Positions 35,751 through 44,047 of a stretch of 64,000 nucleotides of DNA are shown here, piece by piece (the stretch's first letter is position 1; each line of letters starts with the position of its first letter). The DNA lies in contig NZ_PQGA01000008.1 in the NCBI RefSeq assembly GCF_002917095.1, forward strand, positions 210,742-274,741. Reading direction: 5' to 3'. The DNA is from Paraburkholderia eburnea (GTDB lineage Bacteria; Pseudomonadota; Gammaproteobacteria; Burkholderiales; Burkholderiaceae). The position numbers were made by a program, and so were the translations under genes. The notes beneath the pieces are model-generated. The model was not told the origin of the DNA, did not search any database, and saw only the letters and a program-made list of their open reading frames with translations.

Positions 35751-36303
35751 GGCGCGCGGCCTCGTTGTCCTCACAACCACCTTGCTCGCCTGCGCCTGCA
35801 CGCCTGGCGTCACGACGCAAACAGCCGCTGTGTCGCGCATGGCGAGCGAGGTCGGCACGCCGCTGGGCGCATCGGCCATCGCGCCCTGGGACATCGACGT
35901 GGCTCCGGACGGACGCGGCCTGCCGCCCGGTAGTGGCGACGTCAAGACGGGCGCCCTGGTCTTCGCGCAAAAGTGCGCAGCCTGCCATGGCGCCCAGGGC
36001 CAGGGGTTGATCGGCGATCCGCTGGTGGGCGGAAGCGGCACGCTCCAGAGCGCCGCGCCCAGGCGCACGGTCGGCAGCTATTGGCCTTTTGCGACCACGC
36101 TGTTCGACTACATCCGCCGCGCGATGCCCTACAACGCGCCGCAGTCGTTGAGCGCCGACGAGGTGTACGCCGTGAGCGCCTGGATCCTTAACCGGAATGG
36201 GATCGTGCCGGACGATGCGCGGCTCGATGCGCGTACGCTCGCCGCCATCCGCATGCCGAATCGCGATGGGTTCGTGCCCGATCCACGGCCCGGCAAACTG
36301 TAG
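35743..36303 (+). CDS. c-type cytochrome partner of the sulfite dehydrogenase
   Basis: A 186-residue exported cytochrome. The N-terminal signal ends with a lipobox-like LLACAC, so it may be membrane-anchored. A single haem site, CAACHG, lies near residue 80, and a likely Met ligand in AMPYNAPQSLSADEVYAV near 127. It overlaps the molybdopterin subunit gene and should accept its electrons and deliver them to the respiratory chain. The SoxD-like arrangement is clear from order and size. Confidence 0.87.
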   Translation: MRKARGLVVLTTTLLACACTPGVTTQTAAVSRMASEVGTPLGASAIAPWDIDVAPDGRGLPPGSGDVKTGALVFAQKCAACHGAQGQGLIGDPLVGGSGTLQSAAPRRTVGSYWPFATTLFDYIRRAMPYNAPQSLSADEVYAVSAWILNRNGIVPDDARLDARTLAAIRMPNRDGFVPDPRPGKL

Positions 36304-36440
36304 ACTGTGCCGTTGGAGACCTTTGCCGCGTACGCCGGGCGTTCGCACACGCAAGCCTGCTGGTGGCGGGGTCTATTGCTGTCGGCCGCCGGCGTGGCGC
36401 TGCCAGCACGAACGATTATTCAAACCCTGAAGGTATGCCT

Positions 36441-37223
36441 ATGCAGTCGTTGTCGTCGGCGCCAGCTCACGAATTTTCCGGCGTTCAGTTCGTTCTGACC
36501 GACATGGACGAGACGTTGACCTATCGGGGCCGTCTCGCGGCGGCCACCTATGACGCTCTTGAGCGGTTGCAGGCGGCCGGTATTCGCGTCATCCCCGTCA
36601 CCGCGGCTCCCGCCGGATGGTGTGACCAGATGGCCCGTATGTGGCCGGTGGACGGCGTCATCGCCGAAAATGGCGGCATCTTCATGCGGCGCGAGGCCGG
36701 CGGCCATGGCGTCGAGCGGTCATGGTGGGTTGGAGCGGAAGGCGTGACGTCGATGCAATCGCAACTCGCGTCGATCGCGAAGCGTGTCGAGGCCGCCGTG
36801 CCCGAAGCCCATGCCGCGGACGACCAGGCGTTCCGCCTTTCCAGCCTCGCGTGGCAACGCACCGGTACCGCGCGCGACGAGCAGATCGTCGCGGCGCTAA
36901 GAGCCGCCGGTGCCGACGCAACCGTCAACAACCTATGGGTGCTGGGCTGGCTCGGCGGCTACGACAAGTTGTCGATGTCGCTGCGGGTGCTTTCCGGAAC
37001 GTTCGGCGTCACGCCGGGGACGGCAACGGAGGTGGTCGCCTATTCTGGCGACTCGACCAACGATGCGCCGATGTTCAGCTATTTCAGGCACACGGTTGGG
37101 GTCAGCACGGTCGTCGATTATCTGCCGCAACTCCCCGTCGCGCCCCGGTGGATTACCAAAGGTCCGGGCGGTGCGGGTTTTGTCGAGTTCGCCAATGCGA
37201 TCCTGCGCGCACGAAGCCCATGA
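36441..37223 (+). CDS. HAD-superfamily hydrolase (Cof/MPGP-like)
   Basis: A 260-residue phosphatase-type protein. Motif I is TDMDETLTYRG near residue 18, and motif IV is YSGDSTNDAPMF near residue 205. Motif II is probably VTAAPAGWCDQ. I chose the ATG at 36441 because AAGG is seven bases upstream; another ATG lies two codons earlier. The cap region resembles mannosyl-3-phosphoglycerate and sugar phosphatases. Neighbours give no pathway hint. Confidence 0.82.
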   Translation: MQSLSSAPAHEFSGVQFVLTDMDETLTYRGRLAAATYDALERLQAAGIRVIPVTAAPAGWCDQMARMWPVDGVIAENGGIFMRREAGGHGVERSWWVGAEGVTSMQSQLASIAKRVEAAVPEAHAADDQAFRLSSLAWQRTGTARDEQIVAALRAAGADATVNNLWVLGWLGGYDKLSMSLRVLSGTFGVTPGTATEVVAYSGDSTNDAPMFSYFRHTVGVSTVVDYLPQLPVAPRWITKGPGGAGFVEFANAILRARSP

Positions 37224-37429
37224 TTTGAACGAGGCGTCAGCCGGCCGAGCGCCTCGACCGCATCCGGTTGTCCGCCAGGAGTGGCTGCTGTGCTCATCGA
37301 TTGAAGTCGCAAGCGGCATTCGCATCTAGCCAGCACTTGCATTTTTTCGCTCGGGCAAGCAAATTGCTGTTGCAGAGCGCGGCCACGCAATTCCCCATTC
37401 CGGCCGCCTCAACACAGGGAGAATCCGTA

Positions 37430-37564
37430 ATGAAAAAGCTGCTTCTGATCGCCGCTACGACACTTGTTTCGCTCGCCGCCATTCAACCGGCTTTCGCCTA
37501 CGATCATCACAACTGCCATAAGGTGAAGGTGCACCATCATTGGGAGACGCGCTGCCATCACTGA
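37430..37564 (+). CDS. Very small secreted His-rich protein (44 aa)
   Basis: AGGGAG is followed by an ATG at 37430. Residues 1-23 form a signal peptide (KKLLLIAATTLVSLAAIQPA then FA). The mature ~21 residues contain seven His and two Cys (HHNCHKVKVHHHWETRCHH), so a periplasmic metal-binding role is possible. A clear ribosome site and signal peptide argue for a real gene despite its size. Function is unknown. Confidence 0.7.
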   Translation: MKKLLLIAATTLVSLAAIQPAFAYDHHNCHKVKVHHHWETRCHH

Positions 37565-37654
37565 CGCGCGAGCGGCGGGGTTCTGAGCGCAGGCCGGGCG
37601 TTTTTGCCCGCTTTTGCTATATGATCCCGGTTTGATTTTTCGGAAGATTGCCCC

Positions 37655-38122
37655 GTGCAGATCCTCGTCGACGCCGACGCTTGTCCGTCCGTCATCAAAG
37701 ACATGTTGTTTCGGGCCGCGCGTCGCGTCGAGATCTGCGTCACGCTGGTTGCCAATCAATATCTGCGCACCCCGCCGTCGCCGTTCATCAAGGCCATCCA
37801 GGTTCCGGCGGGCTTCGACGTCGCCGACAACCGCATTGTCGAGATGGCCGAATCCGGCGATCTCGTCATCACCGCGGATATCCCGCTTGCCTCAGCCGTG
37901 CTGGACAAGGGCGCGCATGCGCTCGATCCGCGCGGCAACTGGTTCACGCCGGACACCATCAAGGAGCGCCTGACGATGCGCGACGTGATGGATCAATTGC
38001 GCAGCACCGGCATTGAAACAGGCGGTCCCGCGCCTTTTTCCACACGCGACAGTAATACCTTTGCCAGCCAGCTCGATCGATTCCTGGCTCGCCACGGCAA
38101 TTCGCCTCGCAAAACGCCGTAG
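37655..38122 (+). CDS. YaiI/YqxD family protein (DUF188)
   Basis: A 155-residue protein beginning QILVDADACPSVIKDMLFRA, the diagnostic N-terminus of the UPF0178 family, a PIN-like fold. Conserved downstream elements include ADNRIVEMAESGDLVITADI and RGNWFTPDTIKERLTMRD. Its cellular role is not established. The start codon is GTG at 37655. The gene ends 22 bp before the convergent GH63 stop. Confidence 0.88.
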   Translation: MQILVDADACPSVIKDMLFRAARRVEICVTLVANQYLRTPPSPFIKAIQVPAGFDVADNRIVEMAESGDLVITADIPLASAVLDKGAHALDPRGNWFTPDTIKERLTMRDVMDQLRSTGIETGGPAPFSTRDSNTFASQLDRFLARHGNSPRKTP

Positions 38123-38143
38123 TTTTTCGAATTACTTTTCGAA

Positions 38144-40861
38144 TTACACCTCGCCGAGTTCCGCCGCGACCGGCACGTTGCCCGATACGCTCATCGCGCG
38201 GGGCTGGAGCATCAGCGCCACCAGCGCCGTCCAGCCCGTCTGATGCGAAGCGCCGATGCCTCGCCCGTTATCGCCATGAAAATACTCGTGAAATAGCACG
38301 AGATCGCGGCAACGCGGGTCGGCCTGCAATTGCGGGTACGCACCCATCACCGGGCGCTCGTTCTTGCCGTCCAGCAAAAATAGCGTCGTCACGCGCCGCG
38401 CGAGTTCATCGGCGATCTGCGCGAGCGACAGCTTTTTGCCCGAGCCCGTCGGATATTCAACGAGAAAATCGTCGCCATAATAGCGGTGGAATTCGTATAA
38501 CGATTCGATCAGCAGATAATTGACCGGCATCCAGATCGGCCCGCGCCAGTTCGAATTGCCGCCGAACACGCGCGAATCCGATTCCCCTGGCAGATATTGC
38601 ACGCCGAATTTGCAGCCGTTGTGGCGATACACGAACGGCTCGTCCAGATGCGAGCGTGACAGCGCGCGCACGCCATGGGCGGACAGGAATTCGCTTTCAT
38701 CCAGCACGCGCTTGAGGAGCGCCTTCATGCGATGCCCGCGCAACAGCGACAGCAGCAGCGAATTGCCCTTGCCTGGCTGATTCCAGCGCGACACCAGCCG
38801 CGCCAGATCGGGCCGGTGTTCAAGAAACCAGACCAGCCGATCACGCAATCCGGGCAGGCCGCCATGCACCTGCTCTTCCAGCACGCGCACCGCAAAGAAC
38901 GGGATCAGGCCGACGATCGAGCGCATGCGCAGCGGCTCGCTGGTGCCGTCGGGCAGCCGCAGTTTGTCGTAGAAGAACTCGTCGATGCTATCCCACAGGC
39001 CCGTATCGCAGCCATCGTCGCAACTCACCGCGCCCGCGATGTACAGGAAGTGCTCGAAGAACTTCACGCCGATATCGACGAAGACATGATTGTCGAACGC
39101 GAGTTCGAGCGCGATACGCATCAGATCCAGCGCATACGCGGCCATCCATGCAGTGCCGTCGGCCTGATCGAGACGCCCGCCCGTCGGCAGCGGCGACGAC
39201 CGGTCGAAGATGCCCACGTTATCGAGGCCGAGAAAACCGCCCTGAAAAATATTGTGGCCGTCCGCGTCCTTGCGGTTGACCCACCAGGAAAAATTCAGCA
39301 GCAGCTTGTGGAAGACGCGCTCAAGAAACTCGCGGTCGCCGTGACCGGTAATCGCGCGGTCGATCTCATAGACGCGCCATGCGGCCCACGCATGCACCGG
39401 CGGATTCGCATCGCCAAATGCCCATTCGTAGGCGGGAAGCTGGCCGTTCGGGTGCTGGTAGCGGTCCTTGACGAGCAGCAGCATCTGCTTCTTCGCGAAC
39501 ATCGGGTCGATCAGCGCAAACGCGACCGCCTGGAACGCGAGGTCCCAGGAGGCGTACCACGGGTATTCCCATTTGTCCGGCATCGACAGAATGTCCGCGT
39601 TGCACAGATGCTGCCAGTCCGCATTGCGCCCGCGCCGGCGGCTTGCGGGCGGCGTGGGCTGCAACGGATCGCCTTCCAGCCAGCGATGCACGTCGTACTC
39701 GTAGTACTGCTTCGACCACAGCAGGCCCGCAAGCGCCTGACGCTGCACGAGGCGCGCGTCGGCGCTTTCGGTATCGCGCTGAAGCGCGTCATAGAATGCG
39801 TCGGTTTCGGCGATGCGGTGCGCGAAGAGCGCGTCGATATCGAGCGGCACATCCTCTTTCGGCGCGGACACGGGCCGCCAGCGAAACGTAACGACCGCGC
39901 GTGCGTGCGCCGCGAGTTCGAAATGCACGCGCGCGGCCGCCTTCGTGCCGGCGTCGCGGCGGATCGCCGCTTCGTTGCCGTGCACGATGTACTCGTTGAA
40001 GCCGTCCTTGAACGGTCCCGCGCCGTCCATGCCGAACAGGCGCTGCACGTTGGTATCGTTCTCGCAGAACAGCCACTCGACGCTCATCGCATCCTTCGAT
40101 GCGGCCGTCACGATCAGCGGCTCGTGCCGGTCGCCGCGCGCGAACACATGATCGCCTTCTGCCGATGAAGCGAGCGTGAGCGACGGCTTGCCGCCTGTCG
40201 GCTTCCAGGACCACGTATTACGGGCCCAGATCTGCGGCAGCACGTCGATCGACGCATGCCGTCCCGCGCGGTTTTCCACCGTGACGCGCATCACGACGTC
40301 TTCGGGCGTGTGCTTCGCATATTCGATATGGATATCGAAATAATTTTCGTCGTCGAATACACCGGTGTCGAGAATCTCGTATTCGGGCACGGATGTACCG
40401 CGCCGCGCGTTCTCGTCGATCAGATCCTGATACGGAAACGCCGCTTGCGGATACTTGTAGAGCATGCGCATGTACGAATGCGTGGGCGTGCCGTCGAGGT
40501 AGAAGTACAGCTCCTTCACGTCCTCGCCGTGATTGCCCTGCTCGTTCGTGAGGCCGAACAGACGCTCCTTCAGGATCGGATCGCGGCCGTTCCACAACGC
40601 CAGCGCGACACACCAGCCAAGCCGCTCGTCGGCGAAACCAGCCAGGCCGTCCTCGCCCCAGCGATAGGCGCGCATGCGCGCGTGATCGTGCGGAAAGTAG
40701 TCCCATGCGGTGCCGTGCTCGCTGTAATCCTCGCGCACCGTCCCCCACTGGCGCTCGCTCAGGTACGGTCCCCAGCGCTGCCAGCGGGCATAGTCGCTCG
40801 AATAGAGGCGTTGGCCCTCGGCAGTGAGGTCGAGACCGGCGGCGCGCTGCAGCATGGGCAT
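38144..40861 (-). CDS. Glycoside hydrolase family 63-type glucosidase
   Basis: A 905-residue (alpha/alpha)6-barrel hydrolase. The N-terminus SSDYARWQRWGPYLSERQWGTVREDYSEHGTAWDYFPHDHAR is the hallmark of bacterial GH63-like proteins. The barrel carries LPAYEWAFGDANPPVHAWA, WWVNRKDADGHNIFQGGFLGLDN and NSNWRGPIWMPVNYLL. It probably acts on alpha-linked glucose or mannose in a storage or compatible-solute glycan. The gene follows a glycogen-debranching-like gene on the same strand with a 70-bp gap, so the two likely share substrate. A second ATG lies two codons inside. Confidence 0.85.
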   Translation of the reverse strand: MPMLQRAAGLDLTAEGQRLYSSDYARWQRWGPYLSERQWGTVREDYSEHGTAWDYFPHDHARMRAYRWGEDGLAGFADERLGWCVALALWNGRDPILKERLFGLTNEQGNHGEDVKELYFYLDGTPTHSYMRMLYKYPQAAFPYQDLIDENARRGTSVPEYEILDTGVFDDENYFDIHIEYAKHTPEDVVMRVTVENRAGRHASIDVLPQIWARNTWSWKPTGGKPSLTLASSAEGDHVFARGDRHEPLIVTAASKDAMSVEWLFCENDTNVQRLFGMDGAGPFKDGFNEYIVHGNEAAIRRDAGTKAAARVHFELAAHARAVVTFRWRPVSAPKEDVPLDIDALFAHRIAETDAFYDALQRDTESADARLVQRQALAGLLWSKQYYEYDVHRWLEGDPLQPTPPASRRRGRNADWQHLCNADILSMPDKWEYPWYASWDLAFQAVAFALIDPMFAKKQMLLLVKDRYQHPNGQLPAYEWAFGDANPPVHAWAAWRVYEIDRAITGHGDREFLERVFHKLLLNFSWWVNRKDADGHNIFQGGFLGLDNVGIFDRSSPLPTGGRLDQADGTAWMAAYALDLMRIALELAFDNHVFVDIGVKFFEHFLYIAGAVSCDDGCDTGLWDSIDEFFYDKLRLPDGTSEPLRMRSIVGLIPFFAVRVLEEQVHGGLPGLRDRLVWFLEHRPDLARLVSRWNQPGKGNSLLLSLLRGHRMKALLKRVLDESEFLSAHGVRALSRSHLDEPFVYRHNGCKFGVQYLPGESDSRVFGGNSNWRGPIWMPVNYLLIESLYEFHRYYGDDFLVEYPTGSGKKLSLAQIADELARRVTTLFLLDGKNERPVMGAYPQLQADPRCRDLVLFHEYFHGDNGRGIGASHQTGWTALVALMLQPRAMSVSGNVPVAAELGEV

Positions 40862-40931
40862 CCCCTTCTCATGGGTCGGCGCGAGAGGCGCGCCGGGATG
40901 CTCATGCTAGCGCGGTTTGCTGATCGCCGGG

Positions 40932-42899
40932 CTAGCCCGGCTCGCCGAGCCGCTTGAGGATGCGCAGCAATTCGCCGAGCGACCACGCCTGGAATGGCGT
41001 GCCGCCCGGATGGTGCGGCGCGTCGCCATCGGCGACTTCGCTGAGGTGATCGAGTCCGGCACGATCGAGATGCGCGAGCAGCGGCGCGACGAAGCGCCTG
41101 TGCGCGCTCGCACGCTGCGCCGCGTCATCGCCATGCACACGCAACCAGGCGTCCACGAAGGGGCCGAGCAGCCACGGCCAGACGGTGCCCTGGTGATACG
41201 CGCCATCGCGCTCCAGCACGCCGCCGGCATAGCGCCCGCGATAGCCGGGGTCGGAGGGCGCGAGCGTGCGCAAACCCATCGGCGTGAGCAGATGCGTTTC
41301 GACCTGCGCGACGACTGCGCGCGCCGTGTCGCCTTCGAGCAGCGCAAACGGCAAACCGCCGACCGCGAAAATCTGATTGGGCCGGATCGAGCGATCGAGC
41401 TTGCCGTCGATATGATCGGCGTCGATGACATCGAACAGCGCACCCGTCGCGGGATCGACGAAACGCTGCGCAAATGCCGCGCTCGCGCGCGCCTCCAGTT
41501 CGCGCCAGCGCGTGTCCCATGCGCCTGCAATGCGCAACGCGTTGATCCACAGCGCCTGAATTTCCACCGGCTTGCCGATGCGCGGCGTGACGACCCAGTC
41601 GCCCGCCTTCGCGTCCATCCACGTGAGTTGCACGCCGGGCACGCCCGCGCGCAGCAGTCCATCGCGCTCATCGGCGGCGATACGATAGCGCGTGCCGCGC
41701 GCGTAGCCGTCGAGAATCGCGTCCACCGCGCCTTGCAACACAAACCGCGTTTGCGCAGGCACATTCGCCGCCGCGAAAAAATCGTGCACCGCCACGACGA
41801 ACCATAGCGACGCATCGACCGAGTTGTATTCGGGCACGCCGCCCGCATCGGGGAAGCGATTCGGCAGCATGCCTTCGGAGACCGTGGCGGCCCATTCGAG
41901 CAGGATTGCGCCCGCATCCTCGCGATCCTGCGTTTCTTTACCGGGCAGCAGGCCGCGCATGGCGATGAAGGTGTCGCGCCCCCAATCGGTGAACCACGGG
42001 TAGCCCGCGACGATCGTGCGGCCATCGCCGCGCGCCGCCACGTAGGCGTCGGCCGAGCCTCGCAGCCGCGTGCCGCGCGAGGCACGGCGCAAGGCCTCCA
42101 GACCCGCCAGGCGCCGCGCGCGGTCCGCCGCGCTTTCGGCAGGATCAGCCGCACGAGGGCCGGTCTGCGCTCGCAGCAGCAGCACGGCGTCGCCTTTGTC
42201 GAGGTCGAACGAGAATACACCGGGCGTCGCGAGATCCTCGATGCAGTCGAGACCCCGTTCCTCTTCGCGCGAATAGTAAAAGTGGCGATACCAGTCCGGC
42301 GCGTGCGTATAGCCGCCGTTGGATTGCGCGACGATCGCGGGCAGATCGCCGTAGGGTTGCCAGCGCACCCGCTCGCCGTCGGTTTGCGCGCCGAAGGCGA
42401 AGGCCGGGTTCTCGTGATGGAGCGCGTGATAGTCGCGGCCCGATAGCAGCGGGCGGACTTTGAGCGTGAATGTTGTGGCTTCGGAGCGGGCTTCAGAGGG
42501 TGCTTCAAGACGCCAGCGCAGCACGGTTTCGCGGCTCGCTTTGGCAACGAACACCTCGGCGACGAGCGCCGCGCCATCGTTCAGCGCGTAGCGCCAGGTC
42601 GGCCACGGCGATGTGTCGAAACTCGCGATGCGATTCGACGTATCGGGAGAAAGCAGATCGGGCGCATAGCGCTGCATGGTGAGCGCTATCTTGCCGCCAC
42701 CGTGTTCAAGCCACGCTTCGATGCCATTGACCAGCACCACGCGGCCCGTGGGCGGTCGGGTCGCCGCCAGCAGCAGCGCGTGATAGCGGCGCGTGCGCGC
42801 GGTGCCGACGGTGCCTGAGGCGAATCCGCCCTCGCCATCGGCTTCGAGCCATTCGGCGTCCAGGCGCTCTGCATCGAAGGGAGGGACAAGACGCGTCAT
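40932..42899 (-). CDS. Amylo-alpha-1,6-glucosidase/glycogen-debranching-type enzyme
   Basis: A 655-residue protein. The N-terminal domain starts EWLEADGEGGFASGTVGTARTRRYHALL, characteristic of archaeal/bacterial-type debranching enzymes (GDE_N). The C-terminal GH133-like catalytic barrel has AGYPWFTDWGRDTFIAMRGLL and later GTVWPWLLGPFVDAW. The ATG at 42897-42899 has GAGG upstream. It lies upstream of GH63 in one transcript. It removes alpha-1,6 branches of glycogen or a related glucan; the exact substrate is inferred. Confidence 0.87.
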   Translation of the reverse strand: MTRLVPPFDAERLDAEWLEADGEGGFASGTVGTARTRRYHALLLAATRPPTGRVVLVNGIEAWLEHGGGKIALTMQRYAPDLLSPDTSNRIASFDTSPWPTWRYALNDGAALVAEVFVAKASRETVLRWRLEAPSEARSEATTFTLKVRPLLSGRDYHALHHENPAFAFGAQTDGERVRWQPYGDLPAIVAQSNGGYTHAPDWYRHFYYSREEERGLDCIEDLATPGVFSFDLDKGDAVLLLRAQTGPRAADPAESAADRARRLAGLEALRRASRGTRLRGSADAYVAARGDGRTIVAGYPWFTDWGRDTFIAMRGLLPGKETQDREDAGAILLEWAATVSEGMLPNRFPDAGGVPEYNSVDASLWFVVAVHDFFAAANVPAQTRFVLQGAVDAILDGYARGTRYRIAADERDGLLRAGVPGVQLTWMDAKAGDWVVTPRIGKPVEIQALWINALRIAGAWDTRWRELEARASAAFAQRFVDPATGALFDVIDADHIDGKLDRSIRPNQIFAVGGLPFALLEGDTARAVVAQVETHLLTPMGLRTLAPSDPGYRGRYAGGVLERDGAYHQGTVWPWLLGPFVDAWLRVHGDDAAQRASAHRRFVAPLLAHLDRAGLDHLSEVADGDAPHHPGGTPFQAWSLGELLRILKRLGEPG

Positions 42900-43008
42900 C
42901 GGGTGGCCTCGCGGCGGAGGTTGGCGGATGACGCCGAGTGTAATGGAAGCCACCCTGGAAGCGCTCGCGCGGCGGGCGCGTCCTGGGCTTCTCTACTTCT
43001 GAAACGAA

Positions 43009-43407
43009 TTACTGGCCGATGCCGAGCAATTCGATTTCGAACGTGAGCACGCTGTTGGGCGGAATCGGGCCAACCGCGCGGTCGCCGTAAGCGGTGTCCG
43101 CCGGGCAGGTCAGCTTCGCCTTGCCGCCGACCTTCATTTTCTGCACGCCTTGCGTCCAGCACGGGATCACGCGGTTGAGCGGGAAGCTCGCCGGGCCGCC
43201 ATGTTTGGCCGAGGCATCGAATTCCGTGCCGTCCGCCAGCGTGCCGCGATAGTTCACGCGCACGACGTCTTGTGCCGCCGGCGACGGGCCGGTGCCTTGC
43301 TTGAGCGTTTCGACGACGACGCCCGAGGGCAGCTTCTCGACGGGATTGGCGGCGAAGGCGCTCGATGCGACAGTCGCAGCGGCGATCAAGGCAATCAGGG
43401 ATTTCAT
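43009..43407 (-). CDS. Exported FKBP-type peptidyl-prolyl isomerase
   Basis: A 132-residue protein. A signal peptide covers residues 1-19 (LIALIAAATVASSAFAA). One FKBP domain follows, with VRVNYRGTLADGTEFDASAK, VIPCWTQGVQKMKVGGKAKL and CPADTAYGDRAVGPIPPNSV. It should assist protein folding in the periplasm. The ATG at 43405-43407 is the start that precedes the signal peptide. Confidence 0.9.
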   Translation of the reverse strand: MKSLIALIAAATVASSAFAANPVEKLPSGVVVETLKQGTGPSPAAQDVVRVNYRGTLADGTEFDASAKHGGPASFPLNRVIPCWTQGVQKMKVGGKAKLTCPADTAYGDRAVGPIPPNSVLTFEIELLGIGQ

Positions 43408-43599
43408 GCGAGGTCCTCGTTGAATAGAGCGCCGATTATATCGGGAGCCTCCTCTGGCCCCGCAACTGCGTGGCGGCGAACCGTCAGCACTTCGATCCGG
43501 CGCGATTCGACGCATTCGACGCGATTCGACGTTTCGCGCAGGATTGGCGACAATGCTCCCCGCCCACGTCTGTCAAACGCCTGAACCCTGGAAAGCACG

Positions 43600-44043
43600 A
43601 TGAAACGACTCTTACACCGCCTCCTGATCGCGGGATTTTCGGCCTGCGCATTCGCGACGCTCGCTCATGCGCAGCTCAGCGCGCCCGGCCCGTTCAACAC
43701 GCCCGCAGGCACCCTGCAGTTCGTGCGAGACGACCACGATTTCGTGGCCATGCTCGACCGCGACGTCATCGATCGTTTCGACGCGAAAACGCTCACGCAT
43801 TTCGACGAAACCGGCGCCCAGGGCGACACGGTCTCGCGCGTGCTGGTGCAAAGCGCTTACGGCCCGGTGCTGTACGACCTGCGCCGCCAGCCGCCGCTCG
43901 TGCAACACGTGCGCACCGCCATGACCGTCAAGCGCGTGTTCTGGCAACCCGACGAAGTCGTGATGCAAGGCCCCGAGGGCTGGTTCCGCTTCAGGAACGG
44001 CACGCTCACCAAACTGACGTCGTCGAAGATGACGTATCACTAA
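43600..44043 (+). CDS. Exported hypothetical protein (147 aa)
   Basis: Residues 1-25 form a signal peptide (LLIAGFSACAFATLAHA). The remainder is a small beta-rich domain of the kind LQFVRDDHDFVAMLDRDVID, without Cys residues and without a family I recognise. It is convergent with the ankyrin gene, separated by four bases. The length and clear signal peptide support a real periplasmic protein of unknown function. Confidence 0.75.
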   Translation: MKRLLHRLLIAGFSACAFATLAHAQLSAPGPFNTPAGTLQFVRDDHDFVAMLDRDVIDRFDAKTLTHFDETGAQGDTVSRVLVQSAYGPVLYDLRRQPPLVQHVRTAMTVKRVFWQPDEVVMQGPEGWFRFRNGTLTKLTSSKMTYH

Positions 44044-44047
44044 AGCT

